A stretch of 15,163 bases of DNA from JBKGYG01 sp046546235 (GTDB lineage Bacteria; Bacillota; Clostridia; Lachnospirales; DSM-24629): positions 1 through 15,163 of the forward strand of contig JBKGYG010000045.1 in the NCBI GenBank assembly GCA_046546235.1, written 5' to 3'. Below, in pieces: positions 8,038 to 15,163 of the stretch; positions within the stretch are counted from its first letter, which is position 1; the number at the start of each line of letters is the position of its first letter. Position numbers and translations under genes: made by a program. The notes under the pieces were generated by a model, which had not been told where the DNA came from, ran no database searches, and saw only the letters and a program-made list of their open reading frames with translations.

Positions 8038-9021
8038 TTACACAACCTTTACTTGTTCTAATATATCAGCAATCAAATTATCTGGGTTTAAACCATCGGA
8101 AATTCCTTCAAAATTCATAATAATCCTATGCCTTAATGCTGGATAAGCTACATATTGAACATCTTCAAAAGATACATTATATCTACCTTCCATAAGAGCT
8201 CTTACTTTTGATGCAGTAAATATTGCTTGAGCTCCTCTAGGACTGGCACCTACTGATATATATTTTTTAGTTTGCTCTGGAGAATCTTCTCTATCTGGAT
8301 GTGTGGCTAATACAACTTTTAAAGCATATTCTTTAACTGCATCAGCTATTGGTATATCTTTTAAAATAGTTCTCATACTAATTATTTTATCTCCATCTAC
8401 TTTTGAATTAAGTACTACTTTTTTATTTGTTACAGTAATATCCATAATTAGCTTTAGTTCTTCATAAGAAGGATATCCAACATCTAACTTAAACATAAAA
8501 CGATCTAACTGAGCCTCTGGTAAAGGATATGTGCCTTCATTTTCTATTGGGTTTTGTGTAGCTAATACCATAAACGGCTCAGGTAATGAATATGTTTGTT
8601 TGCCAACTGTTACTGTTCTTTCTTGCATTGCTTCTAATAATGCAGATTGAGTCTTAGGTGTTGCTCTATTTATCTCATCTGCTAATACAAGATGTGCGAA
8701 AACAGGTCCTTTTTCAAACTGAAATATGTTTTTATTATTTTCTTTTATAATTAAATTTGTTCCTATTACATCAGCTGGCATTAAATCCGGTGTAAATTGA
8801 ATCCTTGAAAAAGTAAGATCTAAAACTTCTGATATTGTTTTTACTAATTGAGTCTTCCCTAACCCTGGGACACCTTCAAGTAATATATTACCCCCTGATA
8901 ATATAGCAATTATAACTTGTCTAATGATATCTTTTTGCCCTATTATTCCTTTGCTTATCTCTTCTTCACATTCTCTTACTTTTTCTACGATTCCATTTAT
9001 TTCTTTTTCATTTATTCCCAT
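8038..9021 (-). CDS. MoxR-family AAA+ ATPase
   Basis: A 327-residue AAA+ ATPase from the ATG at 9021; numbers count from a GTG at 9030. Walker A is GVPGLGKT (53-60), Walker B VLADEINRA (about 115-123), sensor 1 ATQNPIE (157-163), followed by EAQLDRF and a sensor-2 region with GASPRGAQA. The spacing and the DEINRA motif are typical of the MoxR subgroup, thought to act as chaperone-like ATPases that mature or remodel partners carrying vWA/MIDAS domains. It is cytoplasmic. AGGAG lies 8 nt before the ATG at 9021 and overlaps the alternative GTG, so the ATG is preferred. The gene sits 18 bp after the coiled-coil gene and is coupled to the DUF58 gene behind it. All catalytic motifs are intact. Confidence 0.93.
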   Translation of the reverse strand: MGINEKEINGIVEKVRECEEEISKGIIGQKDIIRQVIIAILSGGNILLEGVPGLGKTQLVKTISEVLDLTFSRIQFTPDLMPADVIGTNLIIKENNKNIFQFEKGPVFAHLVLADEINRATPKTQSALLEAMQERTVTVGKQTYSLPEPFMVLATQNPIENEGTYPLPEAQLDRFMFKLDVGYPSYEELKLIMDITVTNKKVVLNSKVDGDKIISMRTILKDIPIADAVKEYALKVVLATHPDREDSPEQTKKYISVGASPRGAQAIFTASKVRALMEGRYNVSFEDVQYVAYPALRHRIIMNFEGISDGLNPDNLIADILEQVKVV

Positions 9022-9039
9022 TTCTTTCACTCCTATGGA

Positions 9040-10587
9040 TTATTGATTCAGTTCTTCAAAATATTCTTTAATAACATCTTTCATAACATCAGGGATGGCA
9101 GAATCGTGTATTGTTTCCATTGCTTGACTAGTATAATTGCCAAGTACTTCTTCATAATTAACCGATTCTCCTTTTCTTGTTAAAGCATCGTCACCTGTTT
9201 GAAAGTCACTATCCCCTTCATTATTACTCTCTCCTGTTAAATTATTATCGTCCCCTGTTTCTCTGTCAGGAATAAAAACATTCTCCTCTGAATTTTCCTC
9301 ATTATCCGGTCTATGAAATCCTTTATTGCTTCCTTGATTCCATCCTTCCCCTCCTTGGCCTCCTTGATCTCCTTGCTCGCCTTGTCCTTGGCCTCCTTGA
9401 CTAAAACTTTCCTCACTTTGACCTTGGTCACTTCCTTCACCTTGCTGATCATCTGACGAACTTAATGATTGTGACCCTTGGGAGCTTTCACTTAATGACT
9501 CTAGACTTTCACTAAACTCTTGTAATGAACTAGAAGAAACCTCACCATTTTCTATATCTTCTGCAATTTTTTCTAATAATTCATTTAGCTCCTCATCACT
9601 TAGCTGGCTTGCTATTTCTTCTAACGTTGATGCTAATTGCTCTAACTCTGATTCACTCATTTCTGATACTTTTTCATTTAGCTCCGAAAGCATTTCATCT
9701 ATCTTATCAATTTCCAAATTTTTTAGCGCATCAGAAACCTTATCCAAATTCTCATCTTTGCTAAATTCCTCAATTATTTTGTTTAAGTCATTTTGTTCTA
9801 TTGATTTTTTCAAATTTTCACTTTCAGGATAAATTTCTTTTCTTATTTTATTAAGAAAATCTTTTACCTCATCCTCTTTTTTATTCGATACTTTTTCTAT
9901 TTTTTTATCAAGTCGTTCTAACGCTTTATCAATATCTTCTTTTTCGAAGGACTTTTTAACCTCTTCTAATGCTTGGTCTAGAGACTCTTCAAGATTTTCT
10001 TTTTCTTCATTATTTAGTTCTTCTGTTTCTTTTTCTATCTCTTCTTTTGCTTCTTCTATTTTTTCTATTTTATTCTTTTTTATCTCATTAATTTTATGAC
10101 GTTCTTCGGCTTTTTCATTCATTTTATTAGGTATAAATCCACTAGTTACAAATATAACAAATACTAAAAAGAAGGATACTAATCTTTTTCTTTTTATATT
10201 AAGGGGAAGATTTTTTCTAATATTATAACTCTTTATTTTATCAATAGTGTCTTTTTTTTGAAGTTTACTAAACATATCCTGATTATTTATTAATTCCAAT
10301 GATGTAGTTAGCCGCTCATTTAACCCCTTTGAATCAGTTATAATAGCAGAATCTTTATCATTTGGAAACTTAATAATTGCTATGATACTAGAAACTATTA
10401 CTCCAAAACCGACTATATAAATTGCAATATAGTAAGCTTTATAGATAGGCATAAAAAATGAGGCTATAATAAGAATAAGTCCAGTAATTAATGCACCTAA
10501 CGCTCCTATTATAAGGGAGTTTACCCATACTCTTAATCTTAAACGTCTTTTTGCTTTCTTAATGAATTTAAGAATTTGTCGTTCCAT
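9040..10587 (-). CDS. Membrane-anchored coiled-coil protein with Gln/Gly/Ser-rich linker (DUF4175-like)
   Basis: A 515-residue protein. A strongly basic start (KKAKRRLRLR) precedes helices at about 22-46 and 51-72; residues 89-99 read LNERLTTSLEL, a motif I associate with DUF4175-like proteins; a third helix lies at about 137-153. Residues about 155-365 are Glu/Lys/Leu-rich with heptad-like spacing, a long coiled coil. Residues about 375-435 are a low-complexity Ser/Gln/Gly linker (repeated GQG, DQGG). The last 45 residues form a compact acidic end containing NYEEVLGNY and VIKEYFEEL, which looks like a conserved C-terminal docking element. Charges put the coiled coil outside the membrane. The start is well supported: AAGGAGGT 6 nt before the ATG. 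It lies 30 bp after the permease gene. A scaffold or spacer role is inference; DUF4175-like is a tentative family name. Confidence 0.75.
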   Translation of the reverse strand: MERQILKFIKKAKRRLRLRVWVNSLIIGALGALITGLILIIASFFMPIYKAYYIAIYIVGFGVIVSSIIAIIKFPNDKDSAIITDSKGLNERLTTSLELINNQDMFSKLQKKDTIDKIKSYNIRKNLPLNIKRKRLVSFFLVFVIFVTSGFIPNKMNEKAEERHKINEIKKNKIEKIEEAKEEIEKETEELNNEEKENLEESLDQALEEVKKSFEKEDIDKALERLDKKIEKVSNKKEDEVKDFLNKIRKEIYPESENLKKSIEQNDLNKIIEEFSKDENLDKVSDALKNLEIDKIDEMLSELNEKVSEMSESELEQLASTLEEIASQLSDEELNELLEKIAEDIENGEVSSSSLQEFSESLESLSESSQGSQSLSSSDDQQGEGSDQGQSEESFSQGGQGQGEQGDQGGQGGEGWNQGSNKGFHRPDNEENSEENVFIPDRETGDDNNLTGESNNEGDSDFQTGDDALTRKGESVNYEEVLGNYTSQAMETIHDSAIPDVMKDVIKEYFEELNQ

Positions 10588-10617
10588 TTGCCTACCTCCT
10601 TAATTTTCTAGATTTAA

Positions 10618-11520
10618 TCACTCTTGGTTTATTTTTTTGCCTTTAGTCATTTTAAATAATTTAGCTTTTTTTTGGCTTAATTTTAATGATGCAAGATATA
10701 ATAAAGAGAATGCAATGCCAAGTTCTACTATAACATTTATTATCCATGTTTTCGTAATATCATTACCCAATACAAGAAAAGAATTACCAATAATTCCTGA
10801 ACCTGTTCCTAGTTGCTCAGAAATTACTGAAAAAAATCCTAGAAGAGGATTTATATACAAAATATATAACCCTTTTGGCATACTCCCTTGACCTGGTGTA
10901 TAATAGCCATATCTTCTTTCAAAATACATCATAGAAACTGCTGATATTATTATGGTTCCAATAATTAATGCTATTACACATCCATAAGTCATTACATTAG
11001 AAACTGTTGTTCTTTTAAAGATAGTAGAAAAAAATATACCAATACTACCAATAAATACAACTGTTACTATATAATATAGCAATAACCCTAGCAATTGAGT
11101 TATTGTTACCCCTCCAAAGATAAAAACAAATGATAATACAGGCGCACTTGCTAATACAAGTAATATTACTGTACTAATAGATGAAAGTAATTTGCCTAAA
11201 AGCAAGGAAAACGGTCTTAAAGGTGTGGATAATATTATTTCTAGTGTTTGACGTTCCCTTTCTCCAGAAATAGATCCTGCTGTTAATGCTGGAACAATAA
11301 AAAGTATAAGTCCAAATTGAATTACACTAATATAAATATAAAGCGAAGTAAATTGTTGATAGCCCGATGAATAAGCAAGACTTTTTATCATTTGGTCAAA
11401 TATCAGTAGTCCGAGTAGCGCTAATATACTTGAGTAAACTAAGAGCGTTAAAGCTATCTTCCATGTTCTAGTAGTTAGTTTTAATTCTTTTTTCAATACT
11501 GGATTCATCTTTAATTGCAT
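10618..11520 (-). CDS. ABC-2 type transporter permease
   Basis: A 300-residue integral membrane protein with about six helices (roughly 22-42, 62-83, 108-135, 143-167, 178-198 and one near 265-285). Between helices 2 and 3 lies GERERQTLEIILSTPLRP (86-103), the coupling-helix signature of ABC-2 permeases in which ERERQTLE contacts the ATPase. It pairs with the ATP-binding protein 14 bp upstream to form an exporter or a mechanotransmission-type complex. The start at 11520 has AAAGGAA about 8 nt upstream; an internal ATG beginning MNPVLKKE (11508) resembles the start of homologues but lacks an SD. The region between helices 5 and 6 (about 200-255) would form an external loop. The substrate cannot be deduced. 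Confidence 0.88.
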   Translation of the reverse strand: MQLKMNPVLKKELKLTTRTWKIALTLLVYSSILALLGLLIFDQMIKSLAYSSGYQQFTSLYIYISVIQFGLILFIVPALTAGSISGERERQTLEIILSTPLRPFSLLLGKLLSSISTVILLVLASAPVLSFVFIFGGVTITQLLGLLLYYIVTVVFIGSIGIFFSTIFKRTTVSNVMTYGCVIALIIGTIIISAVSMMYFERRYGYYTPGQGSMPKGLYILYINPLLGFFSVISEQLGTGSGIIGNSFLVLGNDITKTWIINVIVELGIAFSLLYLASLKLSQKKAKLFKMTKGKKINQE

Positions 11521-11534
11521 TATAATCTTCCTTT

Positions 11535-12458
11535 CTATACACTTTTCTCAGTTATCTGCATAAATAATGTTTCAAGATTACCAGCTTCTTGAGCAAAAGA
11601 TATAACTGATATATCTGAATTAATCAGCTTTTTTAGTATTTGAGCTGCCTCTTCTTCATTACCGTTATAATCAGCTGTTATCACATTATTTGACATAATT
11701 ACTTTTCCAATGCCTGGTATTTCTTTTAAAAGTAATTTAGCATAATCACCTTCACCTAGAATTTTTATTGTTAAACGTTTTGTATAATTCAATTTACCCA
11801 TTATTTCTTCCATAGTTCCTGATACTATCATCTTCCCTTGATTAATAATTCCAATAACCGAACAAACTTCTGACAGTTCAGGTAAAATATGTGAACTGAC
11901 TATAATAGTTTTACCCATATCTCTAAGATTTTTTAATATTTCTTTCATTTCATATCTAGCTCTTGGATCCATACCTGAAGCTGGTTCATCTAAAATCAGT
12001 AACTCAGGATTATGTACAAGGCATCTAGCTAAACATAGTCTTTGCTTCATTCCTCTTGATAGTGAGTCTACATAACTCTCCGCCTTATCTACTAAGTTAA
12101 CAAGTTCTAATAAGTCCATTCCCATTTTTTGTGCATCTACTCCGACTATGCCATACACTGAAGCATAAAATTCCATATATTCTTTTGTTTTTAGATTATC
12201 ATATACTCCAAAAAAATCAGGCATATAACCTATTTTATATTTTAGTTTTCTTAATTCTTTTATCGCATTTATTCCGTCAACATAAACCTCCCCTGAATCA
12301 GCATTTAAAAGCCCCGATACTATTCTCATAGTTGTTGTCTTCCCTGCACCATTAGGTCCAACAAAACCAAATATTTGACCTTTTTTTATTTCAAGATTTA
12401 AATCATTAACAGCTAAAAATTTACCATAACTTTTATATAAGTTATTTATTGTAAGCAT
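11535..12458 (-). CDS. ABC transporter ATP-binding protein
   Basis: A 307-residue nucleotide-binding subunit. Walker A is GPNGAGKT (34-41), signature LSRGM (133-137) in SLSRGMKQRL, Walker B LLILDE (153-158) with the D-loop SGMDP, and the switch His190 in SSHIL. The Q-loop position reads GYMPD, with Asp81 where Gln is usual. About 90 residues after the core form a C-terminal accessory domain. It energises the permease encoded 14 bp downstream. Its ATG shares one base with the stop of the preceding envelope-protein gene (TAATG), a classic coupling overlap, with AAAGGAAGAG upstream inside that gene. Similar ATPases occur in GldA/CcmA-like exporters; ABC-2 drug or polysaccharide export cannot be told apart from sequence. 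Confidence 0.92.
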   Translation of the reverse strand: MLTINNLYKSYGKFLAVNDLNLEIKKGQIFGFVGPNGAGKTTTMRIVSGLLNADSGEVYVDGINAIKELRKLKYKIGYMPDFFGVYDNLKTKEYMEFYASVYGIVGVDAQKMGMDLLELVNLVDKAESYVDSLSRGMKQRLCLARCLVHNPELLILDEPASGMDPRARYEMKEILKNLRDMGKTIIVSSHILPELSEVCSVIGIINQGKMIVSGTMEEIMGKLNYTKRLTIKILGEGDYAKLLLKEIPGIGKVIMSNNVITADYNGNEEEAAQILKKLINSDISVISFAQEAGNLETLFMQITEKSV

Positions 12459-14833
12459 TATCTCACTCTTCCTTTCACTTTTATTTCAGGAATAGTTTTT
12501 GGATTCTCTAAATTATCATCTTCCCTTATTAGTTTTATTAACATACGATTATTTTCATTTAAATATTTATTTATTTCATCTTCATCTAATGTATCGTTTA
12601 TATAGTCAAATAGTTCATAAGAATTGCTTTCGTAACTATAAATATATAATTCTCCACCAAAGTCATCGGCATTATTACTGTTAAATCTATTGAATTGAAT
12701 ACTTTCAACTATAATATCTTCATCTATAGAATATTCTAACTCTATATTATTCCCAAACATTAAATTCATTCTTTTATCAAAGTCTCCCATTTCACTTGTT
12801 GATTTAACAGTAGGCTTAAAGTGACCACTAGGAAAATCTACTTTTCCTTTATCATCAATAAAACTTAATTCTATAGGAATAATGATCATAGTGGTTTCAT
12901 ATTGATTAAAATTTTGATCATTAATGCTTATGTTTTCTTCTAATGGTTCGTTAGTAAATCCTACTATAAAAAACTGATTTGAATCATCATAAGAATAATT
13001 TTCAAATTCATATTCAATAAGACTACTCCTCTGTCTTATAATTATTTCTTCTTCAATATTATTATTTGGTGTTATAGAATTATATCGTTTAGGATATAAT
13101 ATATTAACAAAATTATATACATTTACATTGTGTCCTTTGGATAAAACTTGATTTATTTTCACATCGCCTTGTTTTAAATCCCCAATTTCTGAAAAACTAC
13201 CTAAGCCACCATATATAAATACATCTTCAAGGTCAAATCCCAAGTTATTACTAATAGTCCCTTCTAAATTTAAATTGTTAAATTTTAAATCTGTTGTTAC
13301 TGTCCCTTCAAAATCATACGAAGATTCCATTGTAAAATAGTTAGGCCTAAATGCTCCAGTATCCTTTATTTCTATCATTGTCTTTTCTTTTTCCATCCTT
13401 AATTTTGAATGAAGCTTTTTATTATTTCTTTGATTATCTATGTCAGAATGATAATTATTATCACTTAATGGAATTATTGAGTACTTAGCTGGAATTTCTA
13501 TATTTAAATCACTAGAATACGGTGATACAATACTAGTATAAGTTTTTTTAATTGAAGTCTCCTCGTTATTATATTTAATTATATTTCCACTATTAATAAA
13601 GGGTTTATTAAAACGAGTTGATGTACTAGTATAGTATATTATAAATGCAAACAAGAATGAAATCACTGGTACTGCAATCCATATCAAATACCTTTTATCT
13701 AGTTTTTTAAGGACTATATATAAAGCAGGGCCAATTAATATAATGTACAATATTATAATTATAACTAATTTGCCTGTGTTTTGAAATTTTGATTCGGGTA
13801 TAACTGATAACATATCTCTAATTCGATAAATATTTTTATCCATATTTTCTTGCATAAGAAGATTATGCTTGTATTGCTCAGATATATTTCTATCTATTAA
13901 CTCTTGTGCAAAAAAACTATTGTTTTCCCAGCTTGAAATAGGCTCTAGTCCTAAATCGAACATAGCTATGCTTATATAACCATTTCCCTTTTTTATTTTT
14001 TTAACTGCTCCATCTTTAAAAAGGTCTTCTCCATCTTTCAACCTAATATTTTGAATATCCAACTGAATAGGAGAAAATTCATTATACCCAAAATTAGTTT
14101 CTAGTTTTTCACTAGTAAGGATTTCTCCACTTAAAAATTCATCGTCAAAAACTGAAAGACTTTTACTATATGTAGGTCCTGTACCTATTAACATATAGCG
14201 TCCTTGTATTAACCATTGCTTTAAAGAGTTATATTGGTTTTCAGTTAATGAAGATGTATCATAATTATTAATTATAATCATATCAAGAGCCTCAAGCCCA
14301 TTTACAGTATCAGGTAATACTTCTTTATCTAATTTTACTAATACTATTTTGTTTGATGTGCTTTGTTGATGAAAATATGACAAACTATTAAAATCATCGC
14401 TTAATACTCCAATAAGTATGGTATTTGATGATAGTCTTCCACTTGATATTTTAAGTTTTTCCTTTGCCACCACTGTTTTATTGTCTTTTAAACGTACTTG
14501 TATCTCTTCAGTTTGAGATAATATATTAACTGGTATTACAACTTGTTTTTTTGAATCCTTTGGTAAATTTATTTCTTTTGTGTATAAAACATATTCGTTA
14601 TTGGTTTTAGGAACTTCTATTTCTATCTCTCCGTCAAAGTCCTTACTTGTATTTTCAATTTCAACAATTATAGGTGTATCTTTACCTAATTTAAAATTCT
14701 TTTCAAACCCATAAGTTACTTCTATTTCAATATCTTCGTTACTTTCAGCATATGTTGTTAGCGAGTTAATACTTAAGTATAATGGCATTAATAATAGAGT
14801 TATTATTAATGATATTGTCATTTTTTTATTCAT
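12458..14833 (-). CDS. Secreted/membrane protein with GATase-like ectodomain and two central membrane helices
   Basis: First gene of the operon, 791 residues from the ATG at 14833; numbers count from the ATG at 14839. A Sec signal peptide (lysines, then ISLIITLLLMPLYLSI) is probably cut after TYA31. Next come an Ig-like domain (about 35-130) and a Rossmann/GATase-like region (about 138-235: NTILIGVLS, LDMIIINNYD, RYMLIGTGP) without catalytic cysteine. A membrane hairpin follows (about 357-376 and 384-403) with the basic turn LKKLDKRYLIW. A long C-terminal beta-rich domain (about 410-793), very Asn/Asp/Tyr-rich, would be outside the cell. AGAGAGG touches the ATG at 14839 but lies 6 nt before the one at 14833, so the second is preferred. 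I know such proteins only as uncharacterised companions of this ABC/MoxR gene set; the function is unknown. Confidence 0.8.
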   Translation of the reverse strand: MNKKMTISLIITLLLMPLYLSINSLTTYAESNEDIEIEVTYGFEKNFKLGKDTPIIVEIENTSKDFDGEIEIEVPKTNNEYVLYTKEINLPKDSKKQVVIPVNILSQTEEIQVRLKDNKTVVAKEKLKISSGRLSSNTILIGVLSDDFNSLSYFHQQSTSNKIVLVKLDKEVLPDTVNGLEALDMIIINNYDTSSLTENQYNSLKQWLIQGRYMLIGTGPTYSKSLSVFDDEFLSGEILTSEKLETNFGYNEFSPIQLDIQNIRLKDGEDLFKDGAVKKIKKGNGYISIAMFDLGLEPISSWENNSFFAQELIDRNISEQYKHNLLMQENMDKNIYRIRDMLSVIPESKFQNTGKLVIIIILYIILIGPALYIVLKKLDKRYLIWIAVPVISFLFAFIIYYTSTSTRFNKPFINSGNIIKYNNEETSIKKTYTSIVSPYSSDLNIEIPAKYSIIPLSDNNYHSDIDNQRNNKKLHSKLRMEKEKTMIEIKDTGAFRPNYFTMESSYDFEGTVTTDLKFNNLNLEGTISNNLGFDLEDVFIYGGLGSFSEIGDLKQGDVKINQVLSKGHNVNVYNFVNILYPKRYNSITPNNNIEEEIIIRQRSSLIEYEFENYSYDDSNQFFIVGFTNEPLEENISINDQNFNQYETTMIIIPIELSFIDDKGKVDFPSGHFKPTVKSTSEMGDFDKRMNLMFGNNIELEYSIDEDIIVESIQFNRFNSNNADDFGGELYIYSYESNSYELFDYINDTLDEDEINKYLNENNRMLIKLIREDDNLENPKTIPEIKVKGRVR

Positions 14834-14896
14834 AAACATCCTCTCTTTTCATTTTAATTGTATTTTCTAAAACTTTTGTATTTATAGTCTACTATT

Positions 14897-14924
14897 ATTA
14901 TACCTAAATTAATATTTGAGTCAA
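14897..14924 (-). promoter_or_regulatory. Housekeeping-type promoter of the eight-gene operon
   Basis: On the minus strand, TTGACT (14924-14919) and TATAAT (14902-14897) are spaced by 16 bp. Transcription would start near 14890, giving a leader of about 57 nt before the ATG at 14833. No comparable promoter is seen in the short gaps between the downstream genes, so this one probably serves all eight. Confidence 0.75.
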
Positions 14925-14932
14925 TAAGTTAT

Positions 14933-14945
14933 TATGTACTACATA
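14933..14945. promoter_or_regulatory. Small palindrome just upstream of the operon promoter
   Basis: TATGTA-C-TACATA is a perfect 6-bp inverted repeat around one base. It ends 8 bp upstream of the -35 box at 14919-14924. The position suits an activator or operator site, but the size and AT content make chance possible. Confidence 0.3.
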
Positions 14946-15070
14946 CAACTTAGATTAATTTCTAATATAAAGCTTAACATTAATTTTAAACGTATATCTA
15001 TATACTTTAGTTCCAATATAGTGAATACTTATAAATATATTATAATAACTTCTTTGTTTGAATCTAAAAA

Positions 15071-15133
15071 TGGGACTTCCTTAGAGAAGTGGACAAAAGT
15101 GGCTTCGTCACGTTCGCAACGCGATTTGTCCCA
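15071..15133. repeat. Imperfect palindromic intergenic element
   Basis: This 63-bp stretch is visibly richer in GC than its surroundings. TGGGAC (15071-15076) and GTCCCA (15128-15133) mark its ends as inverted repeats. Inside, GGACAAA (15091-15097) pairs with TTTGTCC (15125-15131), CGTTcgcAACG forms a mini-hairpin at 15111-15121, and ACTTC (15075-15079) pairs with GAAGT (15086-15090). It has the look of a dispersed palindromic repeat with a worn inner arm; similar GGGACAAA...TTTGTCCC units occur in clostridial intergenic regions to my recollection. Only one copy is in the window, so its repeat status is unproven. Confidence 0.5.
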
Positions 15134-15163
15134 GCTGATAGAATATTCTTAAGTAATTAAACC

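Noticed and set aside
9237..9452. Second open frame (71 codons, Lys/Glu-rich) within the coiled-coil gene on the same strand
   Set aside because: It is the out-of-frame reading of the Gln/Gly-rich repeat tract; it has no ribosome site of its own and repeats in step with the real gene.
2407..15090. Shared TAGAGAAGT in the terminator (2407-2415) and the palindromic element (15082-15090)
   Set aside because: Nine bases is too short to claim a common repeat family; the flanks differ.
14934..15152. Plus-strand open frame of 72 codons at the right edge
   Set aside because: No SD before its ATG, AT-driven composition, and it runs through the operon's upstream region and the palindromic element.
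1..15163. tRNA, rRNA, CRISPR array, insertion sequence or phage genes
   Set aside because: No cloverleaf-like segment, no regularly spaced direct repeats, and no transposase, integrase or phage-like protein was seen on either strand.

Overview
The window is AT-rich, has strong Shine-Dalgarno sites and housekeeping-type promoters, and encodes low-GC Gram-positive protein families. This points to an anaerobic member of the Bacillota, most likely class Clostridia. I cannot name a genus from the sequence alone.

Layout. (1) Positions 1-1611, minus strand: two prepilin-like genes. The second runs off the left edge and carries a large beta-helix-like region. A consensus promoter at 1775-1803 drives them. 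(2) Positions 1612-1954 have no gene; they hold that promoter, a hairpin in the pilin leader, and a closely spaced divergent promoter. (3) Positions 1955-2338, plus strand: a small zinc-ribbon protein of unknown function, followed by a 19-bp-stem terminator. (4) Positions 14890 down to 2517, minus strand: one tight operon of eight genes, with a clear promoter (14897-14924) only at its head. In transcription order these are: an envelope protein with two central membrane segments; an ABC ATPase; an ABC-2 permease; a membrane-anchored coiled-coil protein; a MoxR-type AAA+ ATPase; a DUF58 protein; a BatA-type von Willebrand factor A (vWA) membrane protein; and a long two-vWA membrane protein. (5) Positions 14946-15163: no gene. 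14946-15070 is AT-rich with nothing I can recognise, 15071-15133 is a GC-richer imperfect palindromic element, and 15134-15163 shows nothing.

How the genes may work together (inference). MoxR, DUF58 and the ABC ATPase look cytoplasmic. Charge distribution around the membrane segments puts the large domains of the other proteins, except the permease, outside the membrane. The operon therefore reads as an envelope complex: an ABC-2 transporter and a MoxR/DUF58 motor inside, with vWA (metal-dependent adhesion) domains, glutamine-amidotransferase-like domains and a long coiled coil outside. Its substrate is unknown.

The last gene is broken. A single in-frame TAA at 4008-4010 separates two halves that otherwise read through in the same frame, and it falls just after the first metal-binding motif of the second vWA domain. 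This is either a real nonsense mutation, a sequence error, or stop-codon suppression.
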